Part shown: in pieces, positions 6,373 to 13,866 of the stretch | Layout of the letters: each line of letters starts with the position of its first letter | Position numbering within the stretch: position 1 is the stretch's first letter | Assembly (NCBI GenBank): GCA_947503365.1 | Contig: CANNDT010000088.1 | Location: forward strand, 1-18,513 | From: CANNDT01 sp945876205 | Lineage (GTDB): Bacteria > Acidobacteriota > Vicinamibacteria > Vicinamibacterales > UBA2999 | Length of the DNA stretch: 18,513 bases | Direction of reading: 5' to 3' | The notes under the pieces: model-generated | Databases searched by the model: none | Seen by the model: the letters and a program-made list of their open reading frames with translations, nothing else | What the model was told of the DNA's origin: nothing | Made by a program: the position numbers and the translations under genes

Positions 6373-6789
6373 TTAGAGCTTGCGCTTGCACCCTGGACGG
6401 CAGCGGCACTGGATGATCTGATCGCCGTCCGTGTGGTAGTCGTAGGTCAGCTCCTCGCCCGCCTCGATGTTGCGCGCGGCGCGGATCCAGATTGTCTTGT
6501 CGATGACCTGGCTGTAGCAATTCGGCTTGCACGCGTGGTTGATGAACCGCGCATCGTTGCCGCCAACATGCGCGTCGCGCACCCACCGGCGGTTGACGGT
6601 AAACACCCAGATCTCACCCCGCTCGAGATACTTCGTCTCGCGCTTCAGGCTTTCCTTGTGATCGATCAACTCGCCGGAGTAATCGATGATCCGCGTGTTC
6701 TTATTGATCGGTTCGAGAGCGAAGACGCCCCATCCGTGTAACTTCGAGCGGCGCTTCTTGACCTTCGGGAGTATCGGAACCTGTGACAT
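6373..6789 (-). CDS. Small SET-domain protein (putative protein-lysine methyltransferase)
   Basis: SET enzymes transfer methyl groups from S-adenosylmethionine to protein lysines. This 138-residue protein is almost entirely a SET domain: HGWGVFALEPI (18-28), IDYSGELID (35-43), the pseudoknot motif ARFINHACKPN (80-90; usual form RFINHSCxPN), and AGEELTYDY (110-118) with the catalytic Tyr region. A post-SET-like zinc motif follows, CRCRPGC (Cys128, Cys130, Cys134), probably with Cys87. All key elements are present, so it should be active. A very basic N-terminus (KVKKRRSK) may contact nucleic acid or the substrate. SET domains are common in eukaryotes and patchy in bacteria; the bacterial substrates are mostly unknown. 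It lies 24 nt after the PLD-like gene and 6 nt before the SpoIID gene, so it is probably co-transcribed with both. Confidence 0.88.
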   Translation of the reverse strand: MSQVPILPKVKKRRSKLHGWGVFALEPINKNTRIIDYSGELIDHKESLKRETKYLERGEIWVFTVNRRWVRDAHVGGNDARFINHACKPNCYSQVIDKTIWIRAARNIEAGEELTYDYHTDGDQIIQCRCRPGCKRKL

Positions 6790-6813
6790 GCAGGCACACA
6801 GAATAGCAAATGC

Positions 6814-7728
6814 CTACGACTGCGTAACGTCGGCGACCACTTCGTCGGCCTGTTTCTGCTCTTTCTCGAAGTGCTTGGTCTCTTTCTTCCCCAGCTCGGT
6901 CTTCGTCCAGTCGTCGTCGAACACCTCGCCCATGCGCTTGAGCACCTTGGGATCCTTGGTGATCAGGCCCACCTCGCGACGCCCATCCAGCTCGAGCGAA
7001 CGCAGACTCTGGCTGCCGACAAAGGCGGTATCGCCGTCGCGAATCATCGCGCGGACGTGCAGACGCTTGCCGGGGAACTTCTGTACGCGGAGGTCGCCGG
7101 CGCGCTTGCCGACCTTGCCGATGATGCGCACGTCGACGCCCGCCTTGACGCGCTGGTGCAGGAGCCGAATCATCTGGGCATCGGTGACTTTCGGGTCGTA
7201 AATCGACAGCGTCTTCTTCGCCCGCTTGATGAACGTGGCCAGCTCTTCACGCGCATTTTCCGGGCTCACAACCAGGCAATCAGCCGCCGGCTCGAAGTCC
7301 TGGCGAAGGTCGTCGGCCTCGAACAGGCGCAGCGCTTCGGACACCGCCTTGCCGTCCTTCGTCACCACACCAAAGCTGCGGCTCGTCAGGTCGATCTCGG
7401 TGTAGTTGAAGCCGTAGACGTGCAGTTCGTCCCGATCGACGATCATGACCTTGCCGTGATACCGGGCCCAATCGTCCCCGGAGCGGCTGACGGTGACCCC
7501 CTTGTCGAGCATACGGAGCTCGAGCTGGCGCAACCGCTTCTCGCCGCCTGAATTCGTGTGCGCGATCAGCGCGCGCACGGCGACGCCGCGCGAGACCGCC
7601 GCGGCGAGCGCTTTCTCCACGTCCTTGAGATCGAAGCGGAAAATCATCAGATCGAGGCTCTTCTTGGCCCCCTCGATCGCTTGCAGGAGTGGCGTGGCCC
7701 CGTCTTCAGGTTGAACGATCAAATCCAC
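6814..7728 (-). CDS. Phospholipase D-like protein with one canonical and one altered HKD motif
   Basis: PLD-superfamily proteins cleave or form phosphodiester bonds through two HxKxxxxD motifs. The first motif is intact: HGKVMIVD (His91, Lys93, Asp98), followed by GFNYTE. The second is HVRAMIRD (His224, Arg226, Asp231) followed by VGSQSL, so the lysine is arginine. The 304-residue length suits two PLDc domains. No signal peptide or membrane segment is visible, so it is probably cytoplasmic. The C-terminal 40 residues are highly charged (KKETKHFEKEQKQ). The start is GTG 7728, supported by GGAGG 7 nt upstream; the next upstream gene ends well away. The 176 bp between here and the SulP gene hold no gene and presumably the promoter. 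The substrate (phospholipid or nucleic acid) cannot be told. Confidence 0.82.
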   Translation of the reverse strand: MDLIVQPEDGATPLLQAIEGAKKSLDLMIFRFDLKDVEKALAAAVSRGVAVRALIAHTNSGGEKRLRQLELRMLDKGVTVSRSGDDWARYHGKVMIVDRDELHVYGFNYTEIDLTSRSFGVVTKDGKAVSEALRLFEADDLRQDFEPAADCLVVSPENAREELATFIKRAKKTLSIYDPKVTDAQMIRLLHQRVKAGVDVRIIGKVGKRAGDLRVQKFPGKRLHVRAMIRDGDTAFVGSQSLRSLELDGRREVGLITKDPKVLKRMGEVFDDDWTKTELGKKETKHFEKEQKQADEVVADVTQS

Positions 7729-7904
7729 TAGCGTTCCTCCGGCTCCAGCTCAGCCGTACCAATTACGCGGGTACTGAGGGGCCTCACGCGATTCATATGC
7801 AGCAAAGAACTGGCCGAGTTAGGTCTCCGATGAATCTTCGAGGAATCTCCACCGTTGCCTGGAGGGCGACTGTATTCAGGCTGGCAAACAGGGACGTCGA
7901 TGTA

Positions 7905-9578
7905 TCACCCTCGGTCATTCGGCACCTCACGCCAGATCTCTTCGGCCCTCCGGATCGCTGCGTCGACGTTCACCAGGATGTTCTTGTCGCCGATATGACG
8001 ATGGAATTCCGCGCCCTCCATCAGCCGCGTCGGCTGCGACGGCGCGCCGCAGAGCAGCAGCGTCCGTCCCTGGCGCCGGAGGGCGTCGGCGAAGTCCTGG
8101 ATCGCGCGCAGCCCGGTCGCGTCGATCGCCGTCATGTTCCGCAGCCGGAGGATGACGATCGGCGTCAGCTCGCCGGCGCTGGCAATCAGGTTGGTCAGCT
8201 TGTCGGTAGCTCCGAACAGGAACGGCCCGTGGATGCGAAAAATCGTGACGTAGTCAGGAATCCGCTTGTCCTGGAGGGTGTGCGCCCGCCCACGCTCGAC
8301 GTAATCCCCCGTCACCCGCGATACGGTTGTCGTCATCGACACCCGGCGGATGAAGAGCAGCGCGGCGAGGATCATCCCGAACTCGACGGCGACCGTGAGG
8401 TCGGCCAGCACCGTCAGGGCGAAGGTCACCATCCAGACCAGTCGATCGGTCCATCCCTGCCGCCAGAGCTCGCCGATCTCGTGCCACTCGCCCATGTTGT
8501 AGGAGACGACGAGGAGCGTCGCGGCGAGGACGGCCATGGGAATCGTGGAGGCGAGCGGCGCGGCATACAGCAGGATGATCAGCAACGCCAGCGCGTGGAT
8601 GATCCCGGCGACCGGCGTCTTCGCCCCGGCCCGGATGTTGGTGGCCGTGCGGGCGATCGCTCCCGTTGCGGGAAGGCCGCCAAAAAGCGGCGAGACGATG
8701 TTCGCGATGCCTTGCGCGAAGAGCTCGACATTCGAGTTGTGCCGTGTGCCGGTCATGCGGTCGGCCACCACCGCGGACATCAGCGACTCGATCGCGCCCA
8801 GCATGGCGATGGTCAGCGTCGGCGAGAGCAGCGTCAGGATGAGATCGGCCCTGAACCTGGGTATCTGGACCGCGGGGAATCCCGACGGAATCCCGCCGAA
8901 GCGGGTGCCGATGGTCTCGAGTGGCAGCTGCAGCGCGATGACCGCGGCGGTGCCCGCCACCAGCGCGACGATATAGCCCGGCACTCGCGGCACCAGCCGG
9001 TTCCAGATCACGATCAGCGCGAGCACGCCGATGCCCACGATCGTCGTCGGCGTGGACGCCGCAGACGCGTGCTCCGCCAGCACCCTGATGCGCGCGATGA
9101 ACTCTCCGGGCACCGCCTGGTCGAGCGTGATCCCGAAAAAGTCCTTGAGCTGGGTGCTCGCGATCACCAGCGCGATGCCGTTGGTGAAGCCGATGACCAC
9201 CGGCCTGGGGATGAATTTGACGGCGGTCCCGGTGCCGGTCAGACCCATGATCACGAGGATGACGCCCGCCATCATCGTGCACATGAAGAGGCCGTCGACG
9301 CCGTAGCGCGCGATGATGCCGGCCACCACCACGACGAACGCGCCGGTAGGGCCGCCGATCTGGACGTTCGACCCGCCGAGCGCGGAGATGATGAACCCCG
9401 TCACGATGGCGCAGTAGATGCCCGCCTGCGGCGGCATCCCCGACGAAATGGCGAAGGCCATCGCCAGCGGCAGCGCGACCAGCCCGACGGTGACGCCAGC
9501 CAGCAGATCGGACGCAAAGGTCCTGGTCGAATAGCGCCGGAGCGCGACGACCGACGCCGGCAGCATTCGCCGCCTCAT
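7905..9578 (-). CDS. SulP-family anion transporter with STAS domain
   Basis: SulP (SLC26-type) proteins carry sulfate, bicarbonate or dicarboxylates across the inner membrane. This one has 557 residues: a membrane domain to about residue 420 opening with DLLAGVTVGLVALPLAMAFA and GGPTGAF, both SulP hallmarks, then a cytoplasmic STAS domain (about 435-540) with NMTAIDATGLRAIQDF. The start is ATG 9578, preceded by GGGGGAG, even though the frame is open further upstream. Its ATG overlaps the TGA of the fructokinase gene in an ATGA, so translation is likely coupled. It is the last gene of the five-gene operon. The anion is not predictable from sequence; bicarbonate or sulfate are the usual substrates. 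Confidence 0.88.
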   Translation of the reverse strand: MRRRMLPASVVALRRYSTRTFASDLLAGVTVGLVALPLAMAFAISSGMPPQAGIYCAIVTGFIISALGGSNVQIGGPTGAFVVVVAGIIARYGVDGLFMCTMMAGVILVIMGLTGTGTAVKFIPRPVVIGFTNGIALVIASTQLKDFFGITLDQAVPGEFIARIRVLAEHASAASTPTTIVGIGVLALIVIWNRLVPRVPGYIVALVAGTAAVIALQLPLETIGTRFGGIPSGFPAVQIPRFRADLILTLLSPTLTIAMLGAIESLMSAVVADRMTGTRHNSNVELFAQGIANIVSPLFGGLPATGAIARTATNIRAGAKTPVAGIIHALALLIILLYAAPLASTIPMAVLAATLLVVSYNMGEWHEIGELWRQGWTDRLVWMVTFALTVLADLTVAVEFGMILAALLFIRRVSMTTTVSRVTGDYVERGRAHTLQDKRIPDYVTIFRIHGPFLFGATDKLTNLIASAGELTPIVILRLRNMTAIDATGLRAIQDFADALRRQGRTLLLCGAPSQPTRLMEGAEFHRHIGDKNILVNVDAAIRRAEEIWREVPNDRG

Positions 9579-10510
9579 TCGCTCCCCCACAGCCACGCGG
9601 CGCCGCGAACGCCGCTCGAATCTCCGTGTTGCGCGCGCACGAGTCGGGTTGGGATGCCTTGATGCGGCGCGGGCCCTTGCGGCCCGCGATTGAAAATGTA
9701 CCGATCCCACAGGCGCGGGACGTTGACGTACAACCGGTCGATGTTCGACATGCCGCCCCCGAGCACGATGACAGTGGGATCCAACACGTTAATGATACTG
9801 GCGAGACCGCGCGCCAGCCGCTCTTCGTACTGGACCAGCTCAGCCTCGGCCTGCGTATCACCGTCGGCCGCCGACGTGACGATGTCGGGCGGGAGCTCGT
9901 GGCGTCCCGTCCGCTGCGCGAAGTCTTTCGTCAGGCCGGGGCCGGAAAGGAACGTCTCGATGCAGCCGTGGCGGCCGCAATAACAGAGTGGTCCTGGCCG
10001 CTCCTCGTCTCGCGGCCACGGCAACGGATTGTGGCCCCACTCACCCGCAATCGAGTTCGGGCCGGTCAGCACCTGCCCGCGGACAACGATGCCCGCGCCG
10101 ACGCCGGTGCCGACTATTGCGCCGAACACGACCTCCGCGCCCGCGGCCGCCCCATCGGAGGCCTCCGACACCGCAAAGCAATTGGCATCGTTGGTGATGC
10201 GCACATCGCGCATCAGCCGGCGCTGAAGGTCGGCCAGCAGGGGCTTGCCGATCAGCCAGACCGAATTGGCGTTCTTGACGAGGCCAGTCGTGGAAGACAT
10301 GGCGCCAGGAATGCCGACGCCGACCGACCCTCGCGTGCCCGCGCGCCCCTCGAGCGACTCGACCAGCGAGGCAACGGCCTCGACGGTGGCGGCGTAGTCG
10401 TCGCGCGGGGTGGGCACTCGCAGCCGTACGATCTCGTCGCTGCGCACGAGCAGAATGCCTTCTATTTTCGTCCCGCCGAGATCGATCCCGATGCGGACGC
10501 GATGGCTCAT
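9575..10510 (-). CDS. mak: ROK-family fructokinase (Mak-like)
   Basis: Phosphorylates a hexose, in Mak fructose to fructose 6-phosphate with ATP. The N-terminal phosphate loop is IGIDLGGTKIEG (7-18), followed by GVGIPGA, KNANSVWL and ITNDANCFAVSEA, with catalytic Asp108. The ROK zinc site is His160 in GEWGHNPLPW with Cys176, Cys178 and Cys183 in CYCGRHGC. C-terminal blocks include LDPTVIVLGGGMSN and HGDSSGVRGAAWLW. Block for block this matches E. coli Mak (YajF) as I recall it, including length (311 against about 302). The start is ATG 10510, because MSHRVRIGID begins the domain and overlaps the VOC stop codon in an ATGA; the open frame further upstream lies within the VOC gene. Being in an operon with oxidoreductases, it may act on a less common sugar. 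Confidence 0.88.
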   Translation of the reverse strand: MSHRVRIGIDLGGTKIEGILLVRSDEIVRLRVPTPRDDYAATVEAVASLVESLEGRAGTRGSVGVGIPGAMSSTTGLVKNANSVWLIGKPLLADLQRRLMRDVRITNDANCFAVSEASDGAAAGAEVVFGAIVGTGVGAGIVVRGQVLTGPNSIAGEWGHNPLPWPRDEERPGPLCYCGRHGCIETFLSGPGLTKDFAQRTGRHELPPDIVTSAADGDTQAEAELVQYEERLARGLASIINVLDPTVIVLGGGMSNIDRLYVNVPRLWDRYIFNRGPQGPAPHQGIPTRLVRAQHGDSSGVRGAAWLWGSE

Positions 10511-11034
10511 TGGTAGTACTGCTTGTAGATGCCTCGTCGGAACAACCACCCGCCAAGCGGCCCGAGCCAGTTCAGGACGTGATGCATGTAGCCGAGGTCC
10601 ATCATCTCGATCAGGTTGCCGTCGAAGTCTTTCGCGAAAAAGAACGTGTGTCCCCGCGGCGACCGCTCCGGCTTGCTGACGCACTCGACGCCTTTGCTCT
10701 GCAGGTAGTCATACCAGCGCTGCGTATTCCGCACGTTGAACGAGATGTGCGTCAGGCCGACGCGGTTCCAGGGCACGACCTCCGGCGGCAGCTGCGGCTG
10801 GAATTCGAAGATCTCGAGCACGGCGCCGCCGGGTACGCGGATCCATCCGATCTTGCAGCGCGGCGCCGCGCTGGCTTCACTGCCGCCGCTCACGCCGAAG
10901 AAGCTGCGGACGCGGTCGGACGGCGTATCCGCGACGCCGACCAGTGGGCAGCCGAACACCTCCCAGTAAAACTTCACGGCCGCGTTGAAGCTGGAGACGG
11001 TGATGCCGCAGTGGCTGAAGGATCGAGCTTTCAC
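10507..11034 (-). CDS. VOC-family (glyoxalase/dioxygenase-fold) protein
   Basis: A 175-residue vicinal-oxygen-chelate protein made of two beta-alpha-beta-beta-beta modules, with the expected metal-ligand pattern: His8 (SFSHCGITV), Glu74 (AVLEIFEF), His96 (LTHISFNV) and Glu143 (NLIEMMD). RGHTFFFAKDFDGNLIE is the usual second-module signature. Members include isomerases, epimerases, glyoxalases, lyases and dioxygenases. The start is GTG 11034 and overlaps the TGA of the GMC gene as GTGA. A C-terminal extension of about 25 residues (HHVLNWLGPLGGWLFRRGIY) is hydrophobic and aromatic, and unusual for a VOC protein. Operon context suggests it rearranges or opens an oxidised sugar-like product, but that is inference. 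Confidence 0.82.
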   Translation of the reverse strand: MKARSFSHCGITVSSFNAAVKFYWEVFGCPLVGVADTPSDRVRSFFGVSGGSEASAAPRCKIGWIRVPGGAVLEIFEFQPQLPPEVVPWNRVGLTHISFNVRNTQRWYDYLQSKGVECVSKPERSPRGHTFFFAKDFDGNLIEMMDLGYMHHVLNWLGPLGGWLFRRGIYKQYYQ

Positions 11035-12542
11035 AGGTGGCTGTCCTTGATGTGATCCGCGACGCGCAGCGCCTGGGCCGCAATCGTGAGGCCAGGATTG
11101 ACGGCCGCGGACGAGGGAAAGAACGAGGCGTCGACGACGAAGAGGTTGTCGATGTCGTGGCTACGGCAGAAGGGATCGAGCACCGACTCGCGCGGGTCGG
11201 CGCCGAAGCAGAGCGTGCCGCACTGGTGCGTCGTGTTCTTCTCCTTGTGCGAATGCGCCACCACCACCCAGAAGCCGAGGCGCCTCAGAATCCGCTTCGT
11301 CTCTTTCACGAGGCGCTCGTGGGCCTCGAGGTTGTTCGGGCGGTAGGTCAGGCGAATGCGGCCATCGGGCTCGATGCTGACGCGATTCTCCCGCCGCGGC
11401 AGATCCTCGGAGATGGCGAGCCAGTCGACACCACGCGACACCCAGGCATCGTACGCCCAGAGGGGAATCGACGGCACGACGGTCTGCGCCATGACGCCGT
11501 GGGTGCGGCCTTGCGACTGGATCTGGCCGAGCGGGAACGGCGTATCCGGTCCGTGCAGGTAGAAATCGTTGATCGCCACGGTCTTCTGAAAGACGGTCGC
11601 GTTCTTCCGGAACGGATGAAACCCCTGCATCATCGTCGCGAGGTGCGCCATGTAGCGCGTGCCCACGAGTCCCGAGGAGTTCGCGAGTCCCTTCGGATGC
11701 GCGTCGTTGGCCGAGCGCAGCAGCAGCGCTGCCGAATTGACGGCGCCGCACGACACGATGACCAGCGGGGCCTCGACCCGCAGTGTCTCGCCGTTGCGCT
11801 CGACTTCAACCGCCTCTACCTTCCTGCCACTGGCGTCAGTGATGATCCTGCGGGCAAGCGCGTTGGTCCACAAGGTCACGTTCGGCCGCTGGATCGCCGG
11901 GCGGACGCAGCAGACATCGGCGTCGCTCTTCGCGTGGACCTTGCACGGAAAGGAGTTGCAGGTGTTGCAGAGGATGCAGCCATCTGGTTCGCCGGGCCTG
12001 AGCAGCCCCAGCGGAAGCGGCGACGGGTGCAGGCCCTGGAGACGGAGCTGCTCGACGAGCGTCGCCATGCCGGAGGAGTGCGGAACCGGTTCGTATGGAT
12101 ACGGGGTGCGCGGAGACTCCGTCGGATCGACGCCGTGCTGTCCGCGCACGTGATAGAGCCGCTCGGCGCGTTCGTAGTACGGCTCGAGCGTGTCATAGTC
12201 GATCGGCCAGGCGGGCGAGACGCCATCGATGTGTTCGATCGCCTGGAAGTCTTCACGGCGCAGCCGATAGAGGACGCTCCCCCAGAACTTGGTGTTACCA
12301 CCCACCGAGTAGTGCGTGTACGGCAGAAACTCGTTGCCGCGATCGTCGAGCCAGCGTTCCTGGATGCGGTAGCGGAGGTCCTTCCAGACGGCGGTCGGGC
12401 TCCAGTTCTCCTCTTCCTGCGGTACGAAGTCGCCGCGCTCGAGGATCAGGATGCGCGCGGATGACGCCGCCAGTTCGTAGGCGATGGTCCCGCCGCCTGC
12501 GCCGGTACCGATGATGATGATGTCGTATCGTGCGTGCGGCAT
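11031..12542 (-). CDS. GMC-family FAD-dependent oxidoreductase
   Basis: GMC enzymes oxidise alcohols, often sugars, with a bound FAD. The ADP-binding motif is IIIGTGAGGGTIA (9-21), followed by LERGDF. SVGGNTKFWGS (79-89) matches the second GMC signature region. The C-terminal active site is THQCGT, with His439 as the probable catalytic base, and VNPGLTI, with Asn482 as partner. Their spacing of 43 residues equals that of the glucose oxidase His pair, and a His/Asn pair is also known in other GMC enzymes. A CxxCxxCxxxxC cluster (Cys189, 192, 195, 200) may bind an iron-sulfur centre or a metal, pointing to a dehydrogenase that passes electrons on rather than an oxidase. No signal peptide is seen. 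ATG 12542 lies 7 nt after the Gfo/Idh stop. A sugar or polyol substrate is likely but unproven. Confidence 0.88.
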   Translation of the reverse strand: MPHARYDIIIIGTGAGGGTIAYELAASSARILILERGDFVPQEEENWSPTAVWKDLRYRIQERWLDDRGNEFLPYTHYSVGGNTKFWGSVLYRLRREDFQAIEHIDGVSPAWPIDYDTLEPYYERAERLYHVRGQHGVDPTESPRTPYPYEPVPHSSGMATLVEQLRLQGLHPSPLPLGLLRPGEPDGCILCNTCNSFPCKVHAKSDADVCCVRPAIQRPNVTLWTNALARRIITDASGRKVEAVEVERNGETLRVEAPLVIVSCGAVNSAALLLRSANDAHPKGLANSSGLVGTRYMAHLATMMQGFHPFRKNATVFQKTVAINDFYLHGPDTPFPLGQIQSQGRTHGVMAQTVVPSIPLWAYDAWVSRGVDWLAISEDLPRRENRVSIEPDGRIRLTYRPNNLEAHERLVKETKRILRRLGFWVVVAHSHKEKNTTHQCGTLCFGADPRESVLDPFCRSHDIDNLFVVDASFFPSSAAVNPGLTIAAQALRVADHIKDSHL

Positions 12543-12549
12543 CGGCAGG

Positions 12550-13533
12550 TCAGCAGACCGCGAGGCTGGCGTAGATCTGGTCCATCAGCCGCTGGTCCTC
12601 GATCGCGCGTTCGAGGCTCATCTCCGGATCGCCTCCGCTCCTGATCGCGCGCACGAAGTCCCGATACATCGCCTGGTAGCCGCGGATGTCGCGGACGCCG
12701 GGGAAGATCAGCCGCGGCAGTCCCCTGCCCCTGACCACGACGAACGCCCCGTTGGATTCGAAGGTGATGATGCCGTCGCGGCCAAAGAGCTTCGACAGCC
12801 TGGCGCCGCGAAGCAGCGACGGAATCTCGCGCGAGTAGTAGAGCGAGCCGACGGCACCGTTGTCATAGCGAAAGGCGACCATCATGCTCTTGACGCGCGT
12901 GTCGGGGCCTTCGCGCGATGGCGAGGGGCGATATCCCTGGACGCTGGTGATCTTCGGTCCGAGGCTGCCGGCGAGGTGCAGCCAGTGGATGCCTTCCTCG
13001 AAGAACGCATCACCGCCGGCCATCGTCTCGTCGTTGCGCCAGTCATCGGCGGCCTTGAGCTTCTTCGCGACCGTGGAGAAATGTCCGAACACCATGTCGC
13101 CGATGGCGCCTTCACGGAGCAGCCGCCGCAGCCGCACCGCGAGCGGTTTGTAGTGGTCGTTTTCCCCGACCAGGATCACACGCCGCGCGCGGTCGCGCGC
13201 TGCCAGCGCCGTCTGGTAGTCCTCCATCCGCAGGTAGGCCGGCTTCTCAACCAGGACGTGCTTGCCCGCGCTCAGCGCCTGCAGCGTCAGGTCAAGATGA
13301 AATCGTGGCGGCACCGCAATCACCACCGCCTCGATCCGCGGGTCCTCGATCGCCGCGGCGTAATCCGCGTAGCTGCCCGCGCCGCCGTGGTCGCGGCAGA
13401 AGGCATCAGCCTTCCCGCGGTCACGGCTGGCGTAGCTGCAGACGATGTCGCTTCGCAGGGAGCGCAGATTCCGGCTGTGTACGCGCGTGATGAATCCGCA
13501 GCCCAGGAAGGCTATGCGCAGTGGTTCGGGCAT
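12550..13533 (-). CDS. Gfo/Idh/MocA-family NAD(P)-dependent oxidoreductase
   Basis: These enzymes oxidise or reduce sugars, inositols and their derivatives. The protein has 327 residues: a Rossmann fold starting RIAFLGCGFITRVH (6-19), the EKP catalytic motif KHVLVEKPAY (91-100; Lys97), and the C-terminal substrate domain with FFEEGIHWLHL (178-188; His183), the usual GxHxxD-like position. The start is ATG 13533 (MPEPLRIAFLG); the longer open frame upstream adds 85 residues of no recognisable character. It is the first gene of a five-gene operon (Gfo/Idh, GMC, VOC, Mak, SulP), and 333 bp without genes lie upstream, presumably holding the operon promoter. Pairing with a GMC enzyme suggests successive oxidation or reduction of a sugar ring. 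No strong Shine-Dalgarno is seen. Confidence 0.88.
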   Translation of the reverse strand: MPEPLRIAFLGCGFITRVHSRNLRSLRSDIVCSYASRDRGKADAFCRDHGGAGSYADYAAAIEDPRIEAVVIAVPPRFHLDLTLQALSAGKHVLVEKPAYLRMEDYQTALAARDRARRVILVGENDHYKPLAVRLRRLLREGAIGDMVFGHFSTVAKKLKAADDWRNDETMAGGDAFFEEGIHWLHLAGSLGPKITSVQGYRPSPSREGPDTRVKSMMVAFRYDNGAVGSLYYSREIPSLLRGARLSKLFGRDGIITFESNGAFVVVRGRGLPRLIFPGVRDIRGYQAMYRDFVRAIRSGGDPEMSLERAIEDQRLMDQIYASLAVC

Positions 13534-13866
13534 CGAGCAAAACCATGATACCGCGAGGGATCGAAGCCGCCGGGACCGCTCGGCGGCCAGCGCCGCCATG
13601 TCGCTCCGAAAAACCCATGGGCCCGCCCTGGATCGACCAGTATTTGATGAACGGGTTTTTCTCCGGACATGACGGCACTCGCCGCCGAGCCTGACAACTC
13701 CGCGCGCTCTGCGTGCCGGGGCTTCGCGATGCGCCGCGTTCGACATGCCGGGCGCGACGTGGCACAGCCAGTGGACGCGCTTTGTCATCCGTCCGACCTT
13801 CGTTCGACTAGGCAGGAGCGAGGGACGACAAGGGACCGCGCCGAGAACGGGATTAGCCGCCCGCGA
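13534..13866. other. 333-bp intergenic region upstream of the five-gene operon
   Basis: I see no convincing gene here. It contains a 9-bp inverted repeat, GAAAAACCC (13608-13616) and GGGTTTTTC (13653-13661), separated by 36 bp, which could be an operator or an RNA structure. No clear -35/-10 or sigma-54 match was found on the minus strand. A 26-codon plus-strand frame at 13617 is too short to call. Confidence 0.4.

Noticed and set aside
7689..9662. 657-codon plus-strand open frame opposite the SulP gene
   Set aside because: Low-complexity Arg/His/Asp-rich shadow. The minus strand encodes a complete SulP with STAS domain.
9575..10684. Longer fructokinase start at 10684
   Set aside because: The extra 58 residues lie inside the VOC gene and precede the canonical RIGIDLGGTK start; ATG 10510 gives the usual length and an ATGA overlap.
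11037..12464. 475-codon plus-strand open frame opposite the GMC gene
   Set aside because: Shadow frame with no recognisable motif; the GMC signatures are on the minus strand.
13617..13694. 26-codon plus-strand ORF (MGPPWIDQYLMNGFF...) in the operon-upstream gap
   Set aside because: The sequence looks protein-like, but there is no Shine-Dalgarno, no recognisable family and too little length to separate it from chance.
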